A stretch of DNA of 64,000 bases from Aplectana chamaeleonis. Lineage: Eukaryota; Nematoda; Chromadorea; Rhabditida; Cosmocercidae. Numbering within the stretch: the first letter of the stretch is position 1; every line of letters begins with the position of its first letter. The position numbers and the translations under genes were made by a program. The notes beneath the pieces are model-generated. The model was not told the origin of the DNA, did not search any database, and was given only the letters and a program-made list of their open reading frames with translations. Below, one piece after another: positions 44,736 through 56,385 of this stretch. The stretch covers positions 1,029,501 through 1,093,500 of the forward strand of contig JAPDOI010000021.1 in assembly GCA_029168955.1 (NCBI GenBank). Reading direction: 5' to 3'.

Positions 44736-45180
44736 TGGGTTCAGTAGTCCTAACAATTTTCGCGGATTTAGCTTTGGCTGCTAAAAAATTGTAGACGCTC
44801 AGTTGGTACCCTGGATCTCCATCAATTTCGAAAACAGCCAAGTTTGGCTGAAAATCCAAAAAAGCGTTGGATAGAAGAGGATTTGCGCTTTCGACCTTTA
44901 TTGTCCATATCAGAAGGAAATTCCGGTCCGCAGTAATGAAGAAACGCTACTGCAGCACGTAATGAGACAAAATCGTGCCGGGTCGAAGGTTAATCGTGCC
45001 GGGACTACATGGTCCCACAACGATTGTCATCGTGTCGCGTGCTGCCACAGCGGGTGTCTGCAATTGCGGACCAGAGATAAGAGCTTTTTTAAGTACTCAT
45101 CGAAAACAGATTTTTTTGAAACACAGATCATCACTGGAAAGTTGAGGCGTTTCCATGTTTATTGAGGTTTGGGTCTGTGC
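44736..45180. other. No gene recognised
   Basis: Moderate-GC sequence without terminal repeats, tandem structure or a supported exon. It separates the 2-kb repeat from the ttacga tract. Confidence 0.35.
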
Positions 45181-45283
45181 TTGAGCTTATTACTCACCAG
45201 TTACGAATTACGATTTACGAATTACGAGGGTTTTTGAAAATTACGATTTACGAAATTCAAAATTTCAATTACGCTCAGTCCTG
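45181..45283 (-). mobile_element. hAT-like terminus with TTACGAA heptamer array
   Basis: Repeated ttacgaa / tttacga units (45201-45254) lead to a terminus aattacgctcagtcctg ending at 45283. Read from the end it is CAGGACTGAGCGTAATT, a variant of the CAGGGATGAGCGGAA termini. The change from GCGGAA to GCGTAA matches the change of the array from CGGAAAT to CGTAAT. The partner end was not found. Confidence 0.5.
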
Positions 45284-45344
45284 ACCCACAAAAGTGCTGG
45301 CGCACTTGCCCTTTTAGAAATTTCTGTGTAGGACCCGGTAATGG

Positions 45345-45600
45345 CTGTGTTAGCTTATTCGAATATATTCGAAGATCGAATATGTTCGAATAATTGTCAA
45401 TGTCGATCGTCGATTTCGAATAATAATCGAACATCTGGTATTTTCGATAGTCGATTTCGAATAATAATCGAATATGAGGTTTTTTTCGATAGTCGATTTC
45501 GAGTAATAATCGAAAATCGGAATTTTTTGATTACTCGATAATCGAATAAATAATCAAATAATTTATTCGAATGTTTATTCGATTGCAAATATTCGAGCAC
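45345..45600. repeat. AT-rich tcgaataataatcga tandem tract
   Basis: Three to four loose units of about 45 bp, each with tagtcgatttcgaataataa and a T-rich spacer, then attcgaat runs. It resembles the edges of the 2-kb repeats (ending agcacaactata at about 45606), so it may be a solo end of that family. Confidence 0.6.
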
Positions 45601-45605
45601 AACTA

Positions 45606-46576
45606 TACTTTGTACGTATGAAAAATAACCAGCGAAAATGGAAAAACAGCTGAAATTTTTTTTTGAAGTGGATTATGTTTCAAAACGCAGATTTCCGAAT
45701 GTAAGAAAGTAAGATAAGATCTCAGCATATTTAAGTAGTCCCAAACACCTTGTAAAGCCCTGTGTGCGAATTTCTACCTGAGAGTGATGGGGATATCCTG
45801 TTGATTTACAGCAAGTGCTGCCTGTTTTCGTATTCTGATGGAGGCAGATGACCAACTGACGAGGACAGTAAGGAAGCTCCAGAAGAACAACATCAGAAGA
45901 GATTGCGGCCGGAGATTGTTTCGTAAGCGGCCGATCGCAACAACGCGATCTCATCAGCTGGTTTTCAAGCGGATATCAGCAACAAATCGCGCGAAGTGGA
46001 GCCTTTTGTCACACCTGCAGGGAAGCCCTGAAAGCCAAGCATTACCTACGACTCGTTCCTCTTTCAAGGCCTAATCGTTTTGTTGTAAAAAACGAAAACA
46101 ATTCTGAACACCAGCACAGGTTTGATGGAGAAGGAGAACAGAAGGAGCACCAAAATTAATTTCGGATGAAAATTCGCCGCCCAACGATGCCCGGCCGAAA
46201 ATGGGAGGTTTTCACCTCTTGCTCATCCGTAAGTCGAGTCGCAGCCAGGGTCAAGCTCATGGTGGTCCGCGGGCCACCGTGGGACCGGGGGGGGTCGTTA
46301 TTTTTTCGGGAAAACTTGAAAATTTTGGGGGGGTCGTTTTTTTTCGACCCCTCTAAAATAATTTTTCTATCGCTGGAAAATCGAGTTCTGAGGTAAAACT
46401 ATCTGATGCCATCATTAATTGCAATGGGATTGTCAACATTATCGATGGAGCAAGGGCAGTTTTCAGGATTGAAGATCTGAAAACTACTTTTTTGAAGCAC
46501 TGAATCAGTAAATCTATGGTATGAAAAGAAGTAAGCTGAAGACATGACGACGCCATAAGTCGGAATCGAAATGACT
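45606..46576. other. No gene recognised
   Basis: Contains a G-rich patch at 46288-46345 and a ggtggtccgcgggccaccg palindromic phrase (46261) with a relative at about 47832-47880. Short open frames only. Confidence 0.35.
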
Positions 46577-47265
46577 GTACTCAGATATTCGTGGGGAAGT
46601 TCCCGAGAACGACAGCAGAACTTCCCTCGAAACAACTGGGGAACTTCCCCCGAATTGAGGGAAGGCGAAGGGGACGTCTCGACTGCAGAGTAATGGGGGA
46701 AGTTCCCACAGCAGGAGTTCTCTTGTTCTCCCGACTGCAGGTCTTCCCGCGACCTTCCGACTGCTGATCTTCCCATTGTTCAATGATTGATCAAAAATCA
46801 GCTTGCTGGAACTCGCTGTTTTCGACAGTCTCCTGTTCCTGAAAAACTGCGATCGGTCCAAAAATATTCACCTCTGACTAAAGGTTATAGAGAAGCTTAT
46901 TAGCTCCTCTAAAAACCAGACAGAGATGCCTTACGTAGTCCTTGAGTGGCAGATCTACCCCCTCAACTTGCGAAGTGCGAGACCACCTCACGACTAGCCC
47001 GTCTGCATCACTGTATACGCTGCGGCTTTGTTTTCGCGTTCATCATGTTCGGGGGGAGGCCATGGGAACAACCGTGAAGCGAACTTTTCTTGTTCTCCCC
47101 CCGAGTTGACTGTTTCGAACGCCTTATCGTTGTGTATAATTCGAGGGGAGAGGGGCGAGACGTCCCCCTCCGGGGGTACGTCTCGCCCCTCTCCCCTCGA
47201 CCGAGTGATAACGACCAAATCAGGTCTATTGTCCTCGGGAAGTTCCCCCCGAAAGTCTGAGTACA
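46577..47265. mobile_element. 690-bp inverted-repeat element with ggggaagttccc motifs
   Basis: tgtactcaga (46576-46585) and tctgagtaca (47256-47265) face each other, and the match continues inward through gggaa(g/c)ttcccgag. The palindrome ggggaagttccc or a one-base variant occurs at about 46592, 46640, 46694 and 47238. Inside is a perfect hairpin (47141-47200). The family is not recognised and no protein is encoded. Confidence 0.6.
47141..47200. repeat. Perfect GC-rich hairpin
   Basis: tcgaggggagaggggcgaga and its continuation cgtcccc pair with the complementary stretch ending ctctcccctcga across a very short loop (ctccg). The stem is 27 bp with one bulged base near the loop. This degree of perfection suggests recent origin or conversion between arms. 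Confidence 0.85.
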
Positions 47266-47472
47266 TGAGGATGCCGCTGTAGACGTTGATCATAACACCG
47301 ATTTATTGTTCAGAGATTTGTTTTTGTTACTGTTGTGTGATGCGTTTCTGCTGCAAAGTTTTTTTCTCGATGACTGATAAGATCTTGCATCGCACTTGCG
47401 TACGGAAGGTCTGAAAGAGGATTAGGATTTATATTTATAGTAGCTGAACCACTTGTATTTTTCCAATATCAA

Positions 47473-47680
47473 TTAACGCTGATCTGAAAACAATACTGCT
47501 CCGTCAACTCGCACGTGTAAAAGCGAGTTTGCTAGAATTTTTTTCTGTCCATTCTCGATAAAAAGACCATACTTCCTATCTATCACCTCGTTCTCCATTT
47601 GAATTTCCGCTTCGATGAGACGATTCTTGTCCTTCATGAGTTGACAGATTTCTGAGAGGTAATACAAGTTTGTTTCTGTC
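47473..47680 (-). CDS. Candidate terminal exon of an unknown host gene
   Basis: A good acceptor (ctctgtccgcaattcag) ends at 47681 on the minus strand. The frame that follows encodes TETNLYYLSEICQLMKDKN, then a charged, probably helical stretch (LIEAEIQMENEVIDRKY), and ends LHVRVDGAVLFSDQR-stop at 47473. The composition is protein-like and unlike the flanking repeats. No domain is recognised and no partner exon is found to the right, so a decayed or misread gene remains possible. Confidence 0.4.
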
Positions 47681-47739
47681 CTGAATTGCGGACAGAGAAA
47701 AAATAGGCTAAAAATCGAAAAAGGGTCGTCCATATACAT

Positions 47740-48720
47740 GGCATAGTAACTGAAGACAGATGTTGAGAGATGTTAATTTCCGGGTATGAGCTCATGAAAT
47801 CGATATTGAGCCGAGTTATGGCCGGTCAGAGGTGCGGTGGTCCCACAGTGGTCTGAAAGCTCCACGGGACCACCGTGGCCAAAAACGGAGGGAGAAGATT
47901 TTTTCGGTTTCTGAAATGCTTTTCACTATCTGGCTGAAGTTTTTCAATATCGGCAGCGCATAGAAAGCTATTCATCCCTTTTGGAATGGTGAGGCCCCAG
48001 AAATTGAAAAACCTCCAAATGAAACGAATCAGTAACGTCTCCCAATTTTATCATCCTTCCTTTAGTGGCCTTTTGGTATGTTATTCGGTCGTGGCTTATA
48101 GGTTTATTCAACCAGACGAACGAACAATAATATACAACAAATCCGCCTTTTATACAGATTTGGGAGGCGGTTCCACAAACAAATAGCATTCGTAGCTGTT
48201 ATTATAGACGTGTACGAAAGGTGCACCACGCCTCGAGCACTATCGCATCTGTTATCTGTAGCGGCGCTTAAAAGGTACACCCGTAAGTCTAAAGGTTGCC
48301 AGACACCACCACTGGATACGATGCCTACCGGCAGGGTTGTAAATGATATCTGGGCTATGGATGAACTATACAACTTTATATGATCGGTCTGATTCTGACA
48401 AAATGTAATACAACGCCTTCTGCTTAATTCTGTATATTTTACAATAGATATACATTCACGAGGTTGTGTATCCACAACGCTTCCTAGAGGGTGGTTTTTA
48501 AAGCGAAAAATGTCCTTCTCATGGGGATGGGGTCGTTGATCAGAACTAAGCGGACCACCGCTGTGCCTGACCCTAGTCGTAATTTCGTGGTGAACTGGTG
48601 CCAGTTTTTCGGCTATTGTCGAGGTTTAGAGACCCACTTACTACGCAAGGGAATTCGAAACAAGATTTCGAACGAATGAATGACTTGAATAGCGTGTAAT
48701 ATACTTGGGCCGAATCGAAT
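47740..48720. other. Mostly featureless; possible LINE C-terminal fragment 48104-48475 (minus)
   Basis: The 123-codon minus-strand frame at 48104-48475 contains RRRCITFCQNQTDHIKLY and, later, CLWNRLPNLYK. The WNRLP phrase resembles the C-terminal signature of many LINE reverse transcriptases, but there is no second motif, so this stays weak. The rest shows no feature. Confidence 0.25.
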
Positions 48721-48724
48721 GATC

Positions 48725-48915
48725 GAATCATACGATTGAAAAAAGTCGACTTCGATTGAATCGACTAAGTCGACTATTCGAAAAGTGGAAAATCCGGCCA
48801 AATCGAAAAGTCGATCATTCGAAAAAGCGCGATTTTCGGATAAGTCGAGAAGTCGATCATTCGAAAAAGGGCGATTTTCGGATAAGTCGAGAAGTCGATC
48901 ATTCGAAAAGCGTAA
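48725..48915 (+). repeat. 42-bp tandem repeat (cgattttcggataagtcg)
   Basis: Two and a half units of cgattttcggataagtcgag followed by aagtcgatcattcgaaaa, with further cgaaaagtcgac-type degenerate units upstream. The open frames here encode repeated SRSFEK peptides and are by-products. Confidence 0.75.
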
Positions 48916-50060
48916 TATCCTACCTATTCGAAATTTTTGCCGCTTTCAAGAGTACCTGGTATACTTGTTATCCGAAGATAATTGCCGATTTTAAATTTTC
49001 CGGATATTGGTTCAATTCAGATATTGCGTTTTTTCAAATTTCCGGATAATGGATCGATTCAGATAATGCCATGTTTTCAATGATTCGGATGCGGATATCC
49101 GGTCGGATAATATCGGATAACTTCGGCTATTTTCGGAACCAAGTTCAATTGAGGCAAAACGGTAAAAAATAAATCAGGTACTCAAGGCAAGCCTCTGAAA
49201 ATATCCATAATTCAAGAAAGAGAAGTACTTCATTGCATTTGCAGCATGTTCACATACGAACATCAATCTTCAGAAATGCATATTAATAAAAATATGAAAA
49301 CAAATCTTCAATCAATCTATCGTCGTTGGGAGGCACAGGATCATCCATACTCGTTTTTCAGAACAACTAGCTAGTAAAAAGTATGCAAAGCAACTATACA
49401 AAAAACTTCTACACTGAATGACTAGCCACTTGGTCATTTCAATTGACTACGCTCGTTTTTCCGCGCCGCAACGATTCTTCCGATTTCGGAAGAAGGAGGA
49501 AACCCTGGGTTGATGTACTAAACAGAAGGCGGTACGGAAAGACGTGGCCGAGTGCAATTTCATCCCAATTTATCCGATTTTATCCCAATAATTATCCGAT
49601 TGTATTCGAAAATTATCCGATTTTAACCGAAGTTTTACCCGAATTTTATCCGAATTTTTCACCCTTCGGATAATGGTTCGATTCAGATAATACCGATTTT
49701 AAATTTCCCGGATATTGGTTCGATTCGGATATCCGGTCGGATATTCGAAAAGGAGTGGTTCGGATACTATTAATAAGTATAGTACCTGGTTACTGAGAAA
49801 GATGTTGGAAATGCCAGCTCCTCCAACTGGACACATTTTTCTAATTTGCGCGTAATCAATACAGAATTTTTGTAGCCGCAGACAAACATAAATGATGCCT
49901 TCTTTCTACTATCTAATTAGTTTTTTTTTCTTATTTCTACATGTGCGCAATGTTCAATGGATTTTATACTGAATTAAGAGTTCATAAGATTTTATTTTAA
50001 AGGTGTCTGAATGGAAATGAAAACGGGGAAACTGCGGGCGAATTATGCTGGACCGGCATG
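48916..50060. repeat. Ttatccga / ggatattggttcgattc repeat region
   Basis: Motifs ccggatattggttc(a/g)att(c) at about 49000 and 49712, ggataatgg(a/t)tcgattcagata at 49044 and 49668, and a ttatccga(at) array at 49565-49660 form a dispersed low-complexity family. This parallels the hAT-like arrays, but no CAGGG-type terminus was found. No gene. Confidence 0.55.
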
Positions 50061-51960
50061 CATGAACGCAATCTCAGACGTTCGCCGTTGTCTACAGGAT
50101 GTCGATCCGCCCGGAACGAGCCACCGCTGGCGAACAAGCAGCCCTACGCGGGGCCGTCTCGGTGTGCTGTTGAGCAGCGGGCGACGAGCTGTTAAACAGC
50201 TCATCGACCAGCAATCCCGCCGACTGCTAAAAATCGACGCAGACCGAGTTGTTGTCCACAGGACGACAATTTGGGATGTCTACGGCGGTGCAGGTCGATG
50301 GGCTGTTCTACAGAACATTCGCGGGAGGGGCGGTGAAAGCGTCCATCAATCGATCTATCACGAAGATTGTGCCGTCCGAGTTCTCATTCTTGTTTATATA
50401 GTGCATCTATCCACGGCAGGGACCGATGCACAACCCCCTGCCGCCAGTGGTGGTGGGCGCGCTGCGCAATGGATGGGCGCCCGGCAGATTGGCATCGATC
50501 GACTGGCGGCTCCACAGCTGATCAGCACCAACTCATTTTTCCTCTTTTCATCCCTCTTCCGCGTTCTCCATCCATCTCTCTATATTTTTCCTTCTATTGT
50601 TGGTTTCTCCATCTCGAAGTATTCTCATCGCATGTGCTATATTACATGCACGTATCTTTGTCAACGATTACGTGTTGTTTTAGCATTTGAATTCAAAAAT
50701 AATACTCCATCTGGATATTCACCGGACTGGTATGCTGTTTGCTGTACTATATTCTCTGCATAATCTGTAATTATTTTTCTTGAAAACTATTTTCTATCGT
50801 TTTATTTCTAATAGATTCCGCGCCATCGTCGTCTAATTTTGTGAGTTTTTCGGCCGCTTTTTTCACTGTTTTCAATGCTTATCACAGAGTTGTTTAGTAA
50901 TGTTTATATTTATCGAATGTTGTTTTTTCCATTTTAATTGTTGCTTGCCCGTCGTCCGCTGTTATTCCAGAGAGGGCATCGTAGAGGAAAAAAAGTTGGT
51001 ACTTTTTCGGGTTAGACGACACGCTAGAGAATTTTGTTGAGAATTCAAGTCGAGAAAATTTCTAATATAATTTTTTTCTCTACTGTGTCGTTTAATCCGA
51101 AGCAGTACCAAAAATTCTAGGGTTGTAGCGCGTTTCCCTTTCATGTCCAATCGAGTTCGCTGTTGTTTCTGCATTTGTCTAGGATTTTTTTTTCGGTTGA
51201 ATTTTTTTAAAGTTTCGTTCCTGTGTGAAACGGCTCCGATTTTAGGAGTGAGCATGGAATCTGGCGGAATTCCCCTCCCCCGGATCGAAATTTTCGTGAG
51301 ATTCTAACCTCTTCCTCTGCCTCAAGTTTATTTTATAGCGAAAAACAAAGTTCTGATTTTGCAAACGTTGTGTTGAAGTAGGGGACCCAGAACTCACTTT
51401 TCTATGGACGCAGGGTTTAGCAGGCCGTTGCGTCATATTTTTAAAAATTTTCAAGTTTTTTTACAATCCCCTCCCGAGATGAAAAAATTCCACAAGCTTT
51501 TTGAGAGGGAAAAAGTTGATTATTTTGGCAAATTCGGTCAAATCTTACGAGTCCCACACCCGATTTTCTTCATTTCTTCCTCTTGGAGGGATTAGCGTTC
51601 GTTTGTCTCTCTGCGCAACGGGGGCCGCAAAATAATTGAAAATGTTTGCAAAAAAATAAATAGAAAATCGGGTGTGGGCTCGTAAGATTTGACCGAATTT
51701 GCCAGAAAATTGAACTTTTTCCAACTTTGTTTTCCAATTTGTTGACATAGATAAGTAAATATAATATAGCACATGCAATGATAGACACTCGTAATGAAGG
51801 AGAAACAATAAAAGGAGGAAAATATATAAAGATGGATCGAGAACGCAGAGGAGGGATGAAAAGAGGAAAATGAGTTAGTGCTAATCAGCTGTGCGGCCGT
51901 CAGTCGTTCGATGCCAATCCGCCGGGTGTACTGCATTTCCCCCACCGCCAATGCGGCGGG
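50061..51960. repeat. Inverted pair of diverged repeats
   Basis: 50440-50670 (cggcagattggcatcgatcg, cacagctgatcagcac, tcctcttttcatccctc, catgtgctatatta) matches the reverse complement of 51740-51955. The 250-codon open frame at 50011-50763 runs across this repeat and other pieces, so I do not call it a gene. ctcagacgttcgccgttgt at about 50076 recurs inverted at about 58088-58106. 51400-51740 includes a mirrored tttttccctctcaa / ttttgg(c)aaattcgg block. Confidence 0.55.
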
Positions 51961-53000
51961 GCCACCGCGCGCGTCGGATGGGCGCGGCTAGACATCATCT
52001 GCGGTATCCAAGACGTATTAGTAAGAGCGCGCTAGCGCATGCCGGATGATTAGAACAACCAGGAGTCTTAGGAAACAATCTTAATGTTTAACTATTCTAA
52101 AAAAGCGGCTTCGAGTCCTCACTACTATGTCAGTGAACTAAATATTCCAATCAGATTCTACTCATAGGTAGGCTCCGACCATAAACAGGGTGATGGACAA
52201 TTTAGAAAGCATATGGCCCTAGAACGCTAATGGCCTTTTGGGTTTATGGCGATGAGGTGTTAGATAATTATCACCCAAACAGTGATACCTACCTTTTCGC
52301 TACCTTTTCGCTACATACCTTTTCGCTAACGTATTCAAAACAAGGGGAATTTCGCGCAAAGTAGACGTTAGTTTAAAAAAAACTACGCAAAGTATAAATA
52401 AGATGAAATCAGGAAAGATGCGGGGAATTATAAATATTTGCAAAATTCTAGCTACTTGCGAAATAATTCCACGCTCCGTCTAGCGGGAATTAAATCACAA
52501 ATTAACTAGAACAGCAAAAAATCGGCACCTTTCGAGGACAGGAGGAAACGTGGTAGAATATAGCAAAAATATTGTAGATTTATAGAAGAGGACCCAGAGA
52601 ATAATTGAATACTAGCATCATAGAATAATATTAGATTTACAGAACTTGAATCACAGAATTACAGCGATCGACCGTCGAAGCTTCAGTCGAGATTCGATCG
52701 CCCAGGACAGCACACGCTAATGAGCTCCAATGGAATACCCAATTAGGGAAAGTCGTCCGTGACCCGGGCCATCCCCTCCGCGACGCGACAAGGTCACGCC
52801 GCGGACGCGACAAGGTCGCGCCACGATTGGGGGAACAGCTGGTCTCCCCAATCCGCCGGGCGCCCACCCATTGCGCAGCGCGCCCACCACTACCGGCGGC
52901 GGGGGGTTGTGCATCGGTCCCTGCCGTGGATAGAGATGCACTATATAAGATTTGCTATTCGTTTTCTTTTTTATTGATGCTGTAGACTTCTATAGTAATT
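51961..53000. repeat. Second inverted partner of the 50.4-kb repeat; otherwise no gene
   Basis: 52835-52950 (ccgccgggcgcccacccat, gcgcagcgcgcccacca, gtgcatcggtccctgccgtg) is the reverse complement of 50385-50495. The interval 52000-52720 is AT-rich with no feature. A duplicated gcgacaaggtc(a/g)cgcc lies at 52786 and 52807. Confidence 0.55.
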
Positions 53001-53431
53001 CTTCTCATTTTTTAATTATGTGAGATCTGTGATTCGTTTTTGATAACGTCTTTCCGTGGAAGGGGTGTTGGTGACATGCCGAGAGGTGGACCTCGCGGAG
53101 TTCCCCGTGATGGGCCCGAAGGTTTCCGTGGTTTACGGAGCTTCCAGCAACTGCCTTCGTAGGCAGATTTCGGTTTTTCCATCCGTTTATGTGTGTCATT
53201 TGCGTCGTTTTTAGTTGTTTGTCAGGAATCTCTGATCATTGGGTGGTGTTTATTTACCCTGATTCCTATCCATGTTGTCAATGAGGAAAGGTAAATGTAG
53301 CGAGATGAAAAAAATTGTAAATTTGAAGAAATTGGCGTAGTCAGCCGATATCACCTTTTCTGGTTAACAAGGGAAGCCATTTCAGCGTACTCCGGGATCA
53401 GCGAAATGGAGTACCTTGCGAGCTCAAAAAA
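53001..53431. other. No gene recognised
   Basis: A 430-bp stretch between repeats without open frames, tandem structure or terminal repeats that I can support. Confidence 0.35.
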
Positions 53432-53963
53432 TTGCAGCATTCAATGCGTGTCGAATATGTATCCAACTCGAGTGACCACACCCATTGAAAGGGTGTATTG
53501 CAGGGACACGTGCTCCAAACAGCAGCACGTGCTGTAAAATTTTACCGTAGGAGCACGTGTTGCAAAATTTAATCGCAGGAGCACGTGCTGCAAGTTATCG
53601 TGGCAGCACATCGGCACGCGACGCGGCCGGCACACCGACATGCAACTCGGCCTGCTCGTCGAGCACCTTCTGGGGCCGCGACTGGTTGGACGAGGTCTCC
53701 AGCGGCTGGGCAAGCAAAGCACGGCAAACTCGTGTAATTGAACCAGCGAGGCTGCCGGCACTTGCGTCTTGCCTCAAGAGTGTGTCGTATTCTTTGCTTT
53801 TTTGGGAAATCCTTTTTTAATCGAGTTGAATGTGTATCATGCACGCATTGAAAGTTTTATTTGTTGGGGCACGTGTTGTAATTTGAAACACAATAAGAGC
53901 ACGTGCTCCCCTAGCAGCACGTTCCTCGAGTTGAATGCATATTCGGCGCTCATTGAATGCGGC
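53432..53963 (-). mobile_element. 530-bp TIR element with cacgtg palindromes and SL1-like sequence, copy 2
   Basis: The left end gcattcaatgcgtgtcgaat and right end ttcggcgctcattgaatgc form the inverted repeats, as in copy 1 (38648-39189) but with the interior in the opposite orientation. Interior gcacgtg(c/t)t palindromes lie at about 53506, 53525, 53551, 53581, 53871, 53898 and 53917. The SL1-like stretch is on the minus strand (53723-53744) and more diverged. Confidence 0.72.
53723..53744 (-). other. SL1-like 22-mer, copy C (diverged)
   Basis: Minus-strand ggttcaattacacgagtttg plus cc: 17 of 22 positions match SL1. It is aligned with copy B by its conserved surroundings (ggcagcctcgct upstream, gccgctggaga downstream), so the relation rests on the whole element and not on the 22-mer alone. 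Confidence 0.5.
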
Positions 53964-54757
53964 GATAACCTGGGAGGATGTTCTTGCTACTAGTAGCGAA
54001 AAATGTGAGTGACTCCGGCATAATCGTAGCCTGCCTAGACTCACTCTGAAAGAAGTTATGAGCGTTTTTAAAGCTTCGCGGCAAGGTAAGGTACCCACTA
54101 TGGAATTTTTAAGGTGTTTTTTTGTTTTTCTCCGAATACTGCTAAAAATATGTACTGGTGAACACGAATCTGGGGTTCGCTTGTCGGAATTTTAGGGTTT
54201 ACTGTAGGTTACGGTAGGTGACATGGTATTTAGGAGGGAAAACCATTCCAGAAATCGTCGACAGTCGATTTTGCCGTCAAATTCTTCTGCCGTTGGGAAG
54301 CTGTGAACAAATTTAGTCGAAAACTTAGGAAAAACTACAAATAAACCTCAGATTCGTGATCAGCACCCCAAATCACCCCGCAGGGTGAATTTTAAGTCAA
54401 ATCTGGAAAACTTTTCTTCATGGCTTTCTGTATCCCGTAATTGATATAATTGAACGCTGAACCGAAAATCCGTACAAGTCCAAAACGCTATTAGTCTGCA
54501 CATAGCTCGGAAAATGCGCTTTCACCCAAACTTTGCCTAGTGGGGCTGTTTCGGGCCCTGAACACGGTTATGAGGTCCGTTTCCTGATTTTCATAAAATT
54601 AATGCGCTTTTTCGAGGGTACAATAGGTGAAAAAATCAGAGAAAAAAACTGCTATAACGTTTTTCAGAGTGACTCGAGGCAACTGCAAAGGGCATATTTG
54701 GACTCTACGTCCGAAATTGGTTCTAGAAAAGTACATTTCATTTGGAATGGTTAGTAT
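53964..54757. repeat. Inverted relative of the tacggtaggt family
   Basis: 54150-54235 (gaacacgaatctgggg, gtaggttacggtaggt) and 54420-54600 (accgaaaatccgtacaag, ttcacccaaactttg) match, in inverted order, segments at 25500-25730 and 28310-28530. No gene. Confidence 0.55.
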
Positions 54758-55258
54758 CAGGGATGTGCGGAAAAAATATTCTTGGAAACAGAAAACAGAA
54801 AATCTAGTTTCACAGAAAACAGAAAACAGAAAAAAATCTCCAAGATTGGGCAGAAAACAGAAAACAGAAAATTTTCCAAAATCAATAAAGGGTGTTCAAC
54901 GTACACTAAACTAAGTTTTTCAAAACATTGAACATTTTTTGTGTGATCTATGCTTCTTTCATTGAATTTTCAGAACCTTACAGTTGGCCAGAGCAAAAAG
55001 AATAAACCCTCGAGAAATGCAGATTATGAGTGCGACGATATGACAAATGTTCATCAAACCTTCCTTTTCCCAGGCAATAAAAGCTCGATTACTCTATTAG
55101 AAGCTCAATACATATGTATGTCTGTGCAAGTAGTCGGAGCGAGCTTTCCGTTCCTTAGTGTACATATGTTGACACTGATTGTGAGATAACTGCTGGCTTG
55201 AACACTGTCCTACTCCTCAGAGCTGAAAGTCACGCCCGTACCTCGCGGCTGTGCCGTT

Positions 55259-55392
55259 AGGCCTCTTTCAGACTTCGATCGCCGCGCGACGGAATGATAA
55301 TCGTGAGCATCGATAGAGATTGCGTCGCACGTCGATCTGCATTCAAAACATGCCGTCATGGCGATCAGCGATCGCTTTCTGAAAAAGGCCTT
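55259..55392. mobile_element. 134-bp hairpin MITE
   Basis: aggcctctttcagacttcg is mirrored by a terminus cgctttctgaaaaaggcct, and the inner parts (gatcgc / gcgatc) also pair. It is nested inside the 2.7-kb hAT-like element. I see no clear target duplication. Confidence 0.65.
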
Positions 55393-55788
55393 TGAGTATA
55401 ACTGACCTGACGCGCTGTTCGCTTCACGTTGAGAACCTCTCGTACCGCTGTGACAGAATTATCACCTGCCTCATAGCCTCACCATCAATTTTTGGCGCTT
55501 CATCTTAAGTGAATTCTGTGCCACCTGCGTTGCCGTGAATTAAAACACGTATTTGGAGTTTTGCGTGCATGGCACAGTTGGGGCCAACATTACCCCGCTC
55601 CACCAAAGCGGGTACGGTGGGGAGCGGGCATGAATAGTGGGCGTTAAGTATAATACTTAGCATTAATGACTTATTATTGTTAGTATCACATTGCAGTTTT
55701 CCTTTCACTTGACTGCTTTGCGTTACATTCGAGGGTTTCGTCAACGATAAACTTCTGGGTAAGAGTATCCACTATAAGATAAAGTTAA

Positions 55789-56385
55789 AGGCATCGTACA
55801 CGATGAAAACCATATTTGGGTTTTTGATGTTTTCGTGTTGTACTATCCCAATAGTGACTAACGGTAGCAAAACGCCCCCTCAAAAACGTCAACTTTTTGA
55901 GAAAAACCCATTTTTAGAAAGTTCATAGCAAATTTGAATTTCGCGCCGGCATCAACTTGTGATAGCTGCGCAGAGAATGCAAGGAACAGTTTTACGCTTC
56001 GTTCCTTGGCGCAGCGTTGGAAGCAATTCATCGAAGATGCCGCTCAACTACGACTTCAGCGAAATTAAAATGGGCTACCCACCTGCTGCGTCCAGTGCTG
56101 CCGGCTGCTTTCGATCGATGCCGAATTCGAAATCGACTGGCGTGTGTATTGCGCCCTACGACGCGTCAAGGCACACCCGCCGTCAGCACCCCAGGAGTTT
56201 TGTTCCTTGTAACAACGGATCGACCCCAAGGCCGGCCCCCCAAACCCAGGAAGCCATTTTGAGGTAAGCGAATCTTCACTCAGAGACGGTTTTGCAACTC
56301 CAAACTTTCTGAGTGACATTGTCATGGCCCACTAGTCCGAATGAACGCATAAACCCAAATTCGGTTTTCATCGTGGACGATGCCT
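55789..56385 (+). mobile_element. piggyBac-like TTAA MITE, subfamily F
   Basis: A 597-bp element has ends AGGCATCGTACACGATGAAA and TTTCATCGTGGACGATGCCT, flanked by TTAA at 55785-55788 and 56386-56389. It is nested within the hAT-like element, and so may be younger than it unless the hAT-like element amplified with the MITE inside. No coding capacity; interior unrelated to subfamilies A-D. Confidence 0.87.

Noticed and set aside
48104..48475. Confident LINE ORF
   Set aside because: Only a WNRLP-like phrase is suggestive; no catalytic motif is present.
50011..50763. 250-codon open frame
   Set aside because: It spans a dispersed inverted repeat and unrelated pieces; no domain is visible.
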